Shown here in pieces: positions 47,651-59,567 of a stretch of DNA of 64,000 bases. The stretch lies in assembly GCF_029873635.1 (NCBI RefSeq), contig NC_080423.1, positions 107,865,988 through 107,929,987 on the forward strand, read 5' to 3'. Made by a program: the position numbers and the translations under genes. The notes below the pieces were generated by a model. It made no database searches. It worked only from the letters and a program-made list of their open reading frames with translations, and was not told the origin of the DNA. The stretch's first letter is position 1; the number at the start of each line of letters is the position of its first letter. The DNA is from Malania oleifera (taxonomy: Eukaryota; Streptophyta; Magnoliopsida; Santalales; Ximeniaceae).

Positions 47651-49065
47651 AATGTAAATATTTAGTTCCCATGTTTGAAAATATCCTTGCTTTAATTTGT
47701 TTCCATGGGTGTTGGAATAAGCATGTAAGTAATTATGAATAAGCATGTGACATGCATGTGGGGTAGCGGGTTTAGGTTAAGCTTTGATTCACACACTTTC
47801 ACTAGCCATCGACCCGGGCTTTACCTTGTAGGATTAGAAAGGAGTACAGTATCGTTAGCCCTCATGGGACAAGGTCCTTGGGGGCACGTGAACCACTCCG
47901 CTTAATTTGAACTTTGTCCAAGCCCATTGGGTGAAGATAGGGTTCAGGCTGGGAAGCTTTTTATTAATAAGGATTATAACTTACCCACACATACTTGTAC
48001 ATAGTTTTCCTTAACTAGGATAGAACCATGAAGAACCCTGTATATACGTACCTACCCTGGGGCGGGACAAGAGCCACATCCTTATCCACGTATAGTATGT
48101 TGTATATATATTATTCCATGCATTTTGCATCCATTTTAGACTTACATACTACTTAGCCAGTATTTTGAAAAAGCCCAATAATGAAACCATGGCCCATCCT
48201 TTCAAAGAATGAAGAACTTGGCCCAAGCATTTTAAAATATGGGTCGGCCCAACCCTTTTCAAATAACTCGGGCCCAATTCTTTAAAATAAACTTGGGCCT
48301 GACCTTTTCCTAAGTAAAAACTTGGTCCAGGCCTGATTTTCAAAAAATGTCAAACCCAGATTTCAAAAATAGGCTTCGGCCCTATTACCTAAAAATTCGA
48401 GCCAACATTTTCTAAATAATCTAAGCCCAAGTCCTTTTAAAACTAGGGTCTGATCTCATCATGAAATACATTGAAGCCCATATTTTTAAATACCCGAGGC
48501 CCAAGTGCACACTAAAGTTCACAAGTCCGCATTGAACAAGTCCAACGGGTTGACTACCCTGGGCCAACCCCAATCTCAGATCATAATCTGACCCTTCATA
48601 GAATCTGAGGTATATGGACCATCATCAAAGAAATAAATGGTTGAGGGAGAAATTGAATTGAAATCGTGGCCCATCAATGGTCATGTTAATCTTAAAATCT
48701 TTCATTAGTGGAATTTTTCTAGAATTCTGGGTAAGTAGTCATTTAGGTTACATCGTATTCATGCACTTCCTTTCGTATATAGTCAAGCACGATAGGCTGC
48801 ATGCAGGCTCATATCTTTGTTTGTATGTATAAGTGCACTAGTTGCATCCATGCATAAACACCCATTACATAACCTAATCGTGCATTCCATGCTCAATTCC
48901 ATTACTATGCATGCATAGTAATCTCCAATGATTCGGTAATCATATCCCAATTTCCTGTAAAACCAGTATGCCAAGGTGGTGAAATCGAGATCTGGTGTTT
49001 TAAAAGCAGGCGAAACAGAACGGTTTCTGCACATCCTTTTAAGTTCTTGACGAAGGGTTAGACTC

Positions 49066-50480
49066 ATGCAGAAGGATCTAGAAGGTCAGATGAGCTCTCC
49101 TGCACCAAATCCTGAAGATGTCCATCAAGATATGCGAAAGATTAAGAATCAAATGGAGGAGGTAGCCCCCTCATGGAGCCAAACTACACAACATCCAAAG
49201 CAGGCAATTGAATACAAGCCTTTGTTTCAACCATGGTTGATGAAGTCATTAGCTGGTCTAGGCTTAAGCCTACACACATTTGTCTTATCAACTCAAGACC
49301 TGAAACCTCAACCGGAGAGAGATGTCCAAGTTTTGCCCTTCATAAATCCTAATATTCAAGAAGGGGGAATAGTTGAAGAAATGGGCAAAGAGCAGATACC
49401 TAGTGAAGAAATGAATCATAAAAATGAAGTCTGGGAAGAACAGCTGCAAGTTATGCAAAAAGCAAACATGTCAGGTTCATCGAATGCTTTCAATCCTTGT
49501 CTGAAGTCGAATTTGATCTTACCCCCAAAGCTCAAAGTTCCAAATTTTGAGAAGTTTAATGGGTCTGAGTGTCCACTAGCTCACTTGGGGATGTATTTAC
49601 AAAAGATGGCTGCTGATTGTGACAAAGATGATCTGCTCATCCATTGTTTCCAAAGTAGTTTAATAGGGGAAGCTCTAGAATGGTATTGTGGAGTAAAAAT
49701 ACACACATGGAGGGATTTAGCTCATGCTTTCATGACTCAATATTGCGAGGAGGCAATTCTAATCTCAAAGAGTAGGGAGGAGAAGACGAGCGATTACTCG
49801 TATCAAAGAAGGGAGATGACAGCCCAGAGTCGCCCTATGATAGGAAAAGGGAAAGTAGTTTACCTATATCCATGTGTTGCCCATTTCCCTAAAAGAACCC
49901 CCCAGAATAGTCCCAATTGGGAAATTATACAATAGCAAATTGAAGATGCAACCAATATGGGGAAAGTAAAGTACACAGAGTCAGAACGAAGCCTTGTTAA
50001 ATTGGTTAGTAGAAAGAAAAGTAAGAAAGCCCAAATGACACAAGAGCAATGTTGTCAAATAGTCCCGCACATCGAATCTAGAAACGACCTCATTTTTAAA
50101 CACCATGATGAGCAGACTGTATATGCAGGCACAAGGCCGTTAGTCATGCCCGCCCATATTCAAACACAAGATAGAGGTGTCCAGAGGAAAGTTAGAAAGA
50201 TAGACCATATCCCGATGATCTACGTAGAATTATTTCCATAGTTGGTTGAAAGACATCTAGTTGCGCCTACACCTGGAGCGTTGGTATAATTCCCTTACCC
50301 AAGGTGGTACAACCCAAATGCTCGCTGTGAGTATCACACTAAGGCAATAGGCCATTCAATTGAAAAATGTTGGGCCTTCAAGCATAAAGTGCAATTATTG
50401 AGAGAGGCTAGTTGGTTAACCTTCGACGTCAAGCAACCGAGAGTCCAAGGGAATCCTTTGCCCAAACACGAGGAAGGAGG
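49066..50480 (+). pseudogene. Gag region of the Ogre-type element, broken
   Basis: Contains the Ty3-gypsy gag block (LKVPNFEKFNGSECP, LLIHCFQSSLIGEALEWY, TWRDLAHAFMTQY) at about 49530-49750, and a downstream stretch with the zinc-knuckle-like C-x-Y-H...H-x-x-x-x-C arrangement and NPLPKH ending at about 50470, as in Ogre/Tat gags. It is broken, with several breaks. No protease, RT or integrase follows. Confidence 0.8.
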
Positions 50481-52500
50481 TTGTTAACGTATCAGGGAGG
50501 TTCTGAAATCAATGGTTTCAGTCGTTATCAATAGAGGCTAAAGTGTTGAAGTAGCGAGTTTTTGACTATCTAATCCTTTTCATTTGATGTTCTTTTGTTT
50601 TCCCCATTGTTATTTGCCTTTTGTAATTCATGGACGCCTGTGTCTCAGAAGAGTTTCTATATTCAATAAAATGAATTATGTATTTCGTTATCTCACTTGC
50701 ATCATGAGCCCAGTTGCCAAATTTTGTTTGCTTATGTTTCATGCGGGAATAGGGAAAACAATATTGCCAGTATTCACAAGCCAGAAATAGCTGTTAATTT
50801 TTGAAAATTTAACCCAAGAGGAGAAAGTAGAGAAGGATGAAACAAACGTAAAATTCAAATATTATGAAGAAGTATCTTACTTTCTAAGGAATTCAACGAA
50901 GCGGCTACGTTGTTCTGATAATTTCCTGTCAATTCATCACTCATGTTTTGATCAAATGATGGATGACCCTCTTTGGCCGACCAGTTATCCCTAAAAGAAC
51001 CCAAACAATGATTTACCATTTATTAACCAAATTGAGCCTGAATGTTAAACTAGTTTTTTCTTAAAAGTCAGATCACCAAAAATCTAACCTAAGTTTGGGT
51101 CCCTTAGCATTTGGTGAATCATTTGAGACAATAATCATTACCAAAAGGATGGTAGGCCATTTTTTTGCTACCTAAAAGAGAATAAAAGAGAAAGCCCCCT
51201 CCAAAAATAGGCGCATGCCGCTGTAAGCAGTGAGCACACGGTATTCTTTAGTAAAAGGCGAAAGAATAGTTCACTATGTGCTCACCGCACGGCTCCATGC
51301 ACCTATTGAAAAAATCCCTTGACAACCCTTTTGAGCCTGAAAAATTCATTCCTTGATTAACCTGTTGAAGGATCACACCCCACGTTGGGGCAGTTTTTAA
51401 AAGATTGGTCCCAATTGAAGTTCAAATGAAACTGAAGTCAAAATTCCTTTATAAAAGGAAAAAGTGAAAGTTGTAGTAAAAGAAGGAAAAGAAGATTAAA
51501 AAGGAAAGAAAAAAGGAAAGTGGTAGGAAGAAAAAAGAAAAATAAGGGGCATGACTCATATGTGATATTTGACTAGCAAATACTTGTGATAAAGTTGATA
51601 AATTTTGAGCCTTATTCAAATCTTTCTTTCATTAACCCATACCCTTAGCCTACATTACAGTCCAAATGAAAGTCCTGATCAGATTGGTATACATTGTTGT
51701 TTCAAATGATTTGTCAAACTCAATATTGAATCTGAACTACGTAATAACCTGATCTTGAAAAGGTACGTAGGCAGCTTGTTTAAATAACAAGTTCGGTCAA
51801 CATCTTGCAAAGCGGCTCAACTCGAATTGGGAGCATAAAACATCATTTGGGGTGGTATTTTTTAGCCTTAGTTTCCCTTTTATTCTAAAAGCCTACATCC
51901 CTAAGCCTACGTTTCTTCCCGAGTCTTAAAGACCATCTTGAGATCAAAGCATGGGTTGATGAAACTGGGACAGTTGAAGAGAAAGACAGTCATCTAGGTT
52001 GGGAAATCAATGTTATACGACTTTTGAATACTGGTATGAATTTTTCCCTATGATAGCATTGAAACAAGGTTAAACATTTATTTTGTGCGGATGGCTTTTT
52101 GATTTAGTAAGTTGATGCAATAGTTGCATAATCATTCCTCTTCCTTTAAAAAAAAAAAGAAGCCCTTCTTACTCTTTAGAGAGTTAAAAGAGGATGGATA
52201 GTCAAAGAGTTTCAAAATCACCAGTACTTTCTATGAAAAAGATACCTGTGGAGAAAGAGCAGCCTAACTGGGATAAATGTTATGTTAGGTTTCAAAAATC
52301 TACTTATTCAAAAGAATCCAACAATAGAGTCTAGATCGGTGGCAGATGAATTTAACTGGGACCCATTCAAGCGCCTTCTTATCAGATTAGAATATGAAAT
52401 CAGGGTCAATATTAGCTATAGATCCATTCAACTGGGGCAGATTTTGTGATTTTCATGTGAGCCGAGTCAATCACTTCCATAATCGGATGAATCAAGAAAA
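50481..52500. other. Ogre internal non-coding region
   Basis: Two kilobases with no recognisable domain. It resembles the long untranslated 3' part of Ogre elements. A near-palindromic pair GGTGCATG.../CATGCACC-like words at about 51210-51305 flanks GAGCACACGG and GTGCTCACCGC, giving a possible stem (TGAGCACAC/GTGTGCTCA in kind). Confidence 0.55.
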
Positions 52501-52549
52501 TTGAGCCAAGATCAGTTACAAATCCATTTAAATGCAACAATATCACAAG

Positions 52550-53300
52550 CGCATTGGGAGAAGAGATTCATGCATTGTCATGCATTGACATATATTTTGT
52601 GCATTACCCAAATTTCATGCATTGTCATGCATTTTATGAATTACCTACCTTTCATGCATTACCATGCATTTCATACACTACATCACATTTCATGCACTGC
52701 GGTGTATTTCATACATTACCCTTCATATCATGCATTGTCATACATTTCATGCATTACTATACTTTTCATGCATCTTTACACAATTCCTGCATCGTCATGC
52801 ATTTCACGTATTACTATATATCTCATGCATTGCCATGCATCCCATGCATTACCATACACCTCATGCATTGCTATGCATCACCTAAATTTCATGCATTGTC
52901 ATGCATTCCATGCATTACCATACATCACATGCATTACCATACATCACATGCATTGTCATGCATTTCATGCATTACCTACATTTCATACATTGTCATGCAT
53001 TACTCTATATGACATACATTGTCCAAATTTCATAAATTGCCTAAATTTCATGCATTGTCATGCATTTCATGCATTACCTAATTTCATGAATTCCCATGCA
53101 TCTCACGCATTACCCTACATGTCATGCGTGCATTGCCATGCATTTCATGTATTACCTACATTTCATGCATTGTCATGCATCTCATGCATTACCTTACATA
53201 TCATGCACTGTCATGTATTTCATGTGTTACCTTACATTTCACGCATTACCATACATTTTACACATTTCATGCATCATTATGCATTTCATGCATTACACAA
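52550..53300. repeat. CATGCATT tandem array in the Ogre 3' region
   Basis: About 45-50 diverged copies of a unit near 15 bp, TTCATGCATTGTCATGCA and TTCATGCATTACC in kind, over 750 bp. Because units approach multiples of three, long Cys/His/Ile-rich frames stay open on the plus strand; these are artefacts of the repeat. Confidence 0.92.
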
Positions 53301-53759
53301 AAAATAATAATAATAATAATAAAAAAAATAATAAAAAAATAAAAAATGAAAAAAATCACAAGTTAGCAGCGTGCATATCAATAGCAACATATCACTGCAT
53401 TATAGCATCATAAGTTAGTAACATGCATACATATAGCAACATATCATTGCATTGTAACATCATAAGCAGCAATAAAGCGCCCTTCATACTTGTATTGTTG
53501 AATAAACTTTCAAATGATCATTTGACTGAGAGATTCCTGTTATGCTTAATTCCGAGCTGAGGTAGCTGACTCCAAGCGCACATTGATTTACTTGGAAACT
53601 GGGACAAGTTGATCCCAGACACACATTGATTTATTTTGAAACTGGGGCAATAAATCCCAAAGGCAAGGGGAGTCATTCATTGACATTCGAACCTTACCCC
53701 AAGTGCATTTTCCAAATAAAGTAACCACTTTCCAAACTTTGCTTTCACACCTTGTTAGT

Positions 53760-54860
53760 GGTTGAGGTGGCTCAGATCATCGTATCCACTACGGCTCGGA
53801 TTCTTACATTCGAAGCAAGCCATCATTGTGTCCCATGGCTGGATCATCGTATCCCTATGGCTCAGATTCTTATATTCGAAGCAAGTCATCATTGTGTCCC
53901 ATAGCTGGATCATCGTATCCCTACAGCTCAGATTCTTACATTCGAAGCAAGCCATCATTGTGTCACATGGTTGGATCATCGTATCCCTACGGCTCGGATT
54001 CTTACATTCGAAGCAAACCATCATTGTGTCTCATGGCTGGATCATCATATCCCTATGGCTCAGATACTTACATTCGAAGCAAGCCATCATTGTGTCCTAT
54101 GGCTAGATCATTATATCCCTACGGCTCGGATTCTTACATTCGAAGCAAGCCATCATTGTGTCCCATGGCTGGATCATCGTATCCCTACGGCTCGGATTCT
54201 TACATTCGAAGCAAGCCATCATTGTGTACCATGGTTGGATCATCGTGTCCCTACGACTCGGATTCTTACATTCGAAGCAAGCCATCATTGTGTTCCATGG
54301 CTGGATCATTGTATACCTACGACTCGGATTCTTACATTCGAAGCAAGCCATCATTGTGTCCCATGGATGGATCATCGTATCCCTACGGCTCGGATTCTTA
54401 CATTCGAAGCAAGCCATCATTGTGTCCCATGGCTCGGATCATCGTATCCCTACGACTCAGATTCTTACATTCAAAGCAAGCCATCATTGTGTCCCATGGT
54501 TGGATCATCATAGACCTACGGCTCGGATTCTTACATTTGAAGCAAGCCATCATTGTGTCCCATGGCTAGATCGTCGTGCCCCTACGGCTCGGATTCTTAC
54601 ATTCGCAGCAAGCCATCGTTGTGTCCCATGACTCGGATCATCGTATCCCTACGACTTGGATTCTTACATTCGAAGCAAACCATCGTTGTGTCCCAAGGCT
54701 CGGATCATCATATCCCTACGACTTGGATTCTTACAATCACAGCAAGCCATCATGGCTCGAATCATCGTATCTCTACAGCTCGAATTCTTACATTCGTAAC
54801 AAGCCGTCCTTGTGTACCTCAATCTGGATTCTTACGTTCAGTGCAAATCGTCCTTGGTTG
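53760..54860. repeat. 66-bp tandem array upstream of the Ogre 3' LTR
   Basis: About 16 head-to-tail copies of a 66-bp unit containing GGATCATCGTATCCCTACGG, CTCGGATTCTTACATTCG and AAGCAAGCCATCATTGTG. Copies are most alike in the middle and decay towards the right end. The period is 22 codons, so frames stay open for up to 247 codons in several phases without meaning. Such arrays in the 3' untranslated region are a known Ogre/Tat feature. Confidence 0.93.
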
Positions 54861-55019
54861 GTAGAAATAAACAACTCTTGATTAACCTGAAAAGCCATAG
54901 GGAGTTGAATGGCTTGACTAAAATAGGTGTCTTTTATCTTTGCAGGCTTATTGCTACAAAATACGTAAGAGAGTTCCTACCGTTACATTGAAGCAACGAA
55001 GCCTACAAAGAGGGACAAC

Positions 55020-55079
55020 TGTAGACACCCTATTTTTGCCATAACCAAATATAACAAGGGGTCTCTCCTTATGTTCATC

Positions 55080-55127
<48 letters not shown>

Positions 55128-55251
55128 TTATCACTATTATTTTTAGTGTTTTTATTTTTTATTATTATTTTTCATTTTTATTATTATTACTAATATTTTT
55201 ATTACCTTTATTTTATTATTACTTTACTACAATTATTTTTATTATTATTCA

Positions 55252-55299
<48 letters not shown>

Positions 55300-56949
55300 T
55301 TGATATACTATTACTACTATTATTATCATTATTTTGCTATTATTATTATTATTATTATTTTCATATATTATTACTTTATTATTATTTCTATTATTTTTCT
55401 ATTATTATTATTATAATTATTATTATTTGTTGCTTTTAATACTAACATTATTACTTTATTTACTAAATATTATAATTATAATTATTATTATTTATTGGAG
55501 TACTAGGGTTTGGAGGTAAAAAGCCTATTTAAAGGCTTGTTTGGGAGGTCAACAGAGGGGGCACAGTGCACGAACACAGGCGCATAGAGCCAAAAAAAAA
55601 AAAAAAAAAGCCAAACAAACCTTCTTCTTCTTCCTCTTCCTCTTATTCTTCTTCTTCTTCCCGAGCCCTGGCTGATTGCCTCCATCGTTTTGGTTCGTCC
55701 TCTCTCATTATCTCTTTCTCTCTTAAAGTCCTCAGTCCCACTCTCTCCAACGTCACCCCCCAGCTCCGCCGTCAGCCCAGCCATCTTCATGTCCACCACT
55801 ACCACCACACCCGAGGCCTCCCTCTGCAACACCGACAGACCACCCAGCCATCATCCCGGCCGAACCTAGAAGCTCTGGCATTCCACCTCTTCAACCAACG
55901 TTCCTCGACAACCTCTGCATAGCCCCGGCATCACCACCATCTCCGGTCATCTTCATCTTCTTCCAGCAACGTCCGAGACCACACCAGTTCACAGCCACGG
56001 CTCCACAACAGCAAACACCGCCCAAAGCCTCCACCTTTCCTCCAGAGGCCACCGTCCTCTTTGCAGCTCCGACGACAATAGCAGCGGTAGCCTCCACCCA
56101 TCAACTCCGGCAATTCACCACTTCACGGCCGTCTTTCTCCAGACCCATCACTCAGCACAAGCCACAGACCACTCTACATGTCCGGCCACAAGACCATCCA
56201 CACCCAACCGGCCGCCTTCTTCTTCACCAGCACCTGTCGTGAGTTCCCTACTCCCTGCCACACACACAGTAAACACAAAAACACACACACACACATTCAT
56301 GTGCCATTTTTTTTTGTTTCTTTTCTTTTTCTTTTTCTGTTTCTTTGCTGGTTTTTATTCGTTCTAATATCTAATGTTTTTTTTTCCTTGTATATGCAGG
56401 TATGTAGGGTTTTATGATTTTTATAGTTAGTTTAATATTTAGTATTTATGGTAAGTTTTGGTTGTGTTGTTTAGATAAGTTAATTGTCTTTATTGTGGAA
56501 TTTTTATAGTTAGAATTTATTTAGATATTTAAAGTTTAATTTCCTTTTATTCGTTGAATTGTTAATATTATTATTGCACGTTTAATACATAGTTAGAATA
56601 GGTATCATAATTATTTACTTAAGGGCGTCTTTGATATCCATATGTTTAGGGCTATTTAGGGTTTTCATCATTAATGTATGTCCAGTTTTAATTATTTAGG
56701 GTTTTCTTTATTATATGTGTTATGTATACTCATATTAATATTTTAGGATAGTTAGTATCAGCATTCTAATATTTTATTATGTTTACATATAAATGTATCA
56801 ATCATTATGACAAGTTTAGGGTTTTGGTATACGTTTTGCTACTACATTTAGTATGATATTGTATGGAATATTATGGTATAATTATTATTTAGTTTCACTT
56901 ATTAAGGCATTTTTTATAGATGGTATTACTTTGTATAGTATCTTGAGTA

Positions 56950-56989
<40 letters not shown>

Positions 56990-57033
56990 ATTTTATTGCC
57001 TATTTTGACATTTGAATATTTTAACATATATGC

Positions 57034-57071
<38 letters not shown>

Positions 57072-57661
57072 TTATGCAGTGTGATAATTTAATATCTTAA
57101 CTTATTATCTTATTAATATATATTAAAACCTCCCATACTAGTATTTTTCTATAAAAATTTTATATACAATTTCAAAATTTTGGAGTGTATTTTCTTATAT
57201 ATTTTCTTGATTTTTATTCCTATGATTTTAATGTTAGGGTATGAGCTTTCGGGCTTTACGTACCCTTAGTTCTGAGGGAATATGTATATATTTATATATT
57301 ACATATATTCTAGTATTATTTATTTATTCATTTATATTGCATGTATATTTGTAAATTCATTAATAGATGAGTAATTTGAAAGACTTATTAGATTAACTTA
57401 GGAATAATTCTAAATTAATTAGATACCGTTCATAAGAACAGGCGCGTAGGGGGTGTTCGTACCTTCCCCTCTCGTAACCGAACTCCCGACCATAACTCTG
57501 GTAACATAGACCCATTCTACCCTTAACGGGGTACTAACCATGTATTCTAACCACACTAAAAGGTTAGTGGCGGCTCTGACATTCCTTGTTTTCTCGAAAA
57601 TTATAAACTATTATTTTTATTTCACCGCCCGGGGCACACGCGCTCCCGGGACGTTGCGACA
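55020..57661 (+). repeat. 3' LTR of the Ogre-type element
   Basis: Starts TGTAGACACCC after the purine tract, ends GGGACGTTGCGACA. It has the same internal landmarks as the 5' LTR: ATT block 55080-55490, CCTATTTAAAGG about 55524-55535, CA tract about 56260-56300, (AT)n about 56956-56986, (ATT)n about 57029-57071. Confidence 0.92.
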
Positions 57662-58002
57662 AGTATGAAGATTTAAGTGAAAGGTTTTTCATCAAAGGTA
57701 TGGTTCCCTAAGGTTAGTCTATGGTCATTTGAGCTTAACATCATATCATGTGGAGCATGCATTATTACAGACCAAATATAAACTAAATGCAATTACAAAT
57801 AAAAATATCATATCTTATTCTTCTTCTGCTCTTCATTTCTTCATTGAATACGCCAGATGATGTGTTCTTTAAGTCCCTTCTAGCTTCCATTTTTCCTTTA
57901 CCTCATGTGCATGTTAGGATATAGATCTGTTCAAACACTAAATGCACACATGAGATACAAGTAGTTTGTCATAATCAAAACGGGATCGGACTCAAAAAGT
58001 CA
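57662..58002 (-). mobile_element. Inverted SIRE-type copia LTR, part 2 (LTR start)
   Basis: On the minus strand it starts TGTTGACTTTTTGAGTCCG, then TTTTGATTATGACAAACTAC and GAACAGATC...CATGCAC, matching the opening of the LTR at 34079. The Ogre-type element was inserted into it, with target copies AGTAT/AGCAT. The other part is 43780-44534. Confidence 0.7.
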
Positions 58003-58430
58003 ACAACTTTAAACATGCACATTATAAAATAGTTCATTTAAGATAAAACTATAAGCAAAATTAACTTATTATATCACCATATACATTTTACCCCACATAT
58101 ATACATACATTTCTCCCCCATATGCATAACACCAAAGATATAACACCACAAAACTTCTCAATTGGACAAGTTTTAATCTTCATTAGACTTAATATATTTC
58201 ATATACTTTTGTCCAAGAATATTTTAAATCATTAAAAGGCTTTTTGATAAGTAAAAATAGAGCAATCGTCAACAACGTAATGCAGCCTTGAGTCCTGAAT
58301 AACCTTCAATATTTTGGATATAACTTTTGTCAGAAAAGTCCAAAAAGGTTGATATTTCTATCCTTGCAAAGTTATAAAAAAAAAAAATCTCACAATTTTT
58401 ATGATGATGATTTTTTCTAATTCAGGGCAC
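58003..58430. other. Interval between two copia LTR fragments
   Basis: AT-rich with CCCCCAT and CCCCACAT words near 58090-58120, which could be purine tracts of an element on the minus strand. No coding region. Confidence 0.4.
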
Positions 58431-58435
58431 TTGTC

Positions 58436-58562
58436 GACGAGGGGGGCACACTAGTCAACGAGTCACTAGTTGACACTAGTCGACAAGTCGTAGGCAGAAT
58501 GTTAATGATTGCGAGCAGAGTGTGACTAGTCGACAAGAACAGGGGACTCGTCGACGAGTGGT
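58436..58562. repeat. Palindrome block, type ACTCGTCGACGAGT
   Basis: Six copies in 127 bp. The perfect 14-bp palindrome ACTCGTCGACGAGT lies at 58546-58559; others are CTTGTCGACGAGG, CTAGTCAACGAGT, CTAGTTGACACTAG and CTAGTCGACAAG. Confidence 0.88.
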
Positions 58563-58870
58563 CTTGTACCCAACGCCACAATGGCTAGTCCTGAAGAAAA
58601 TCACATAGGATTCACTCCTAACGGCTAGTTAACGTTCATATTGTTTAGACATGGTTTTAAGGATTGTTGATCATATTTGTGAAAAATATTATTTTATCCA
58701 AAATTTAAGCACTTTGCACTTTGTATTTTAGTCATTCATCACAAGTGCTCAATCCTTTCTTGCTCATTGATCTTATTTGAATCATTCCTTAAGACAGTAG
58801 TGTAAAGTTTGTTTTGTATTTGCAATGAACTCAATAAGGAGCATTCTCTTTGTAAATCATCTTCTTGGTA
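58436..58870 (+). mobile_element. SIRE-type copia LTR fragment with palindrome block
   Basis: A palindrome block at 58436-58562 is followed by CCTAACGGCTAGTTAACG and the stretch 58690-58865, which is the inverted match of 33900-34078. The start and end of the LTR were not found. Confidence 0.65.
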
Positions 58871-59567
58871 TAAGCAAAGAGAAAAAATTTATTCATGAAC
58901 TTAATTGCTTGTGAAAAAGTTTATAATACAAGGGCATCAATGGAAGGGTGCATTTTTCATTAACATCAAGTAGCAGCATCCTCCAAGTTACCAAAGTGGT
59001 TGGTTCACAACCATCGTGAACACAGGCCAGCACATCTTTGTAATCCCTTGAGATGGTGAATGAATCATAGACCCTCCCATCACTGCTCTTCTTGCACTCA
59101 AAGAGAAGAGATGAGTGGTTGAATGTAGTCAATTTGACAAATCCATGGTCATAATCTCTGTAAAGACTCCAAATAGTTTGCAGCTTACTAAACTTCGAAA
59201 GGTGGCTGCCTCCCCCACCAACTATGACAAGGATTGTCCCGTTCACTGTTCCAAAGTAGTGAGACTTTTCCGAGTTTACACATTGATTCTACACAGCCAG
59301 TATGAATGCAAGAATCAGTTGAAAAAAAATTTATAATCTAAATCAAGATAATGTATAAAGTGTTGTAAAAAAAAAAAAAATGAAATAACAAGAGGGAGTC
59401 AACTAAAATGTGAACTTCGCTATCTATATCCATTCCACTTATCATTGCATGCTTTATATTTATGTAAGATATTTAGAACATGCAATTCTCTTTTTTATGG
59501 ACTGGATAAAACGTAAGAACATATCCTCATACAGTTTTCATCTTACCTGGTAAATAGGGCATGTCCT

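Larger units (their letters stand above)
44535..57661 (+). mobile_element. Ogre-type Ty3-gypsy element, 13.1 kb, no recognisable pol
   Basis: Two LTRs of 2619 and 2642 bp (44535-47153, 55020-57661) enclose 7.9 kb. The primer site TGGCGACTCCGCTGGGGA (47157-47174) is complementary to the 3' end of plant tRNA-Arg(ACG), a feature of the Ogre/Tat group. Gag remains lie at about 49.07-50.48 kb. A purine tract AAAGAGGGACAAC precedes the 3' LTR. Flanking 5-mers AGCAT (44530-44534) and AGTAT (57662-57666) are a target duplication with one difference. Stretches of the two LTRs I compared differ at only a few percent of positions, so the insertion is fairly young. The gag is broken, with several breaks; protease, RT and integrase were not seen, so it looks like a non-autonomous derivative. 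Confidence 0.88.

Noticed and set aside
52501-53307. 268-codon Cys/His/Ile-rich frame resembling a zinc-binding protein
   Set aside because: It is the translation of the CATGCATT array. Two overlapping frames look equally good, and spacing of Cys and His follows the DNA repeat rather than a finger fold.
53826-54569. Long open frames (up to 247 codons) with a repeating Tyr/Ser-rich pattern
   Set aside because: The 66-bp tandem unit is a multiple of three, so frames stay open on both strands and in several phases. No start context, domain or single favoured frame.
53760-54860. Possible CRISPR-like array
   Set aside because: Units are contiguous 66-mers without unique spacers, in a plant retroelement 3' region.
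45275-56113. Minus-strand frames in both Ogre LTRs (about 45275-45469 and 55891-56113)
   Set aside because: They are the same GC-rich LTR leader read backwards in two LTR copies; no domain, and no independent conservation.
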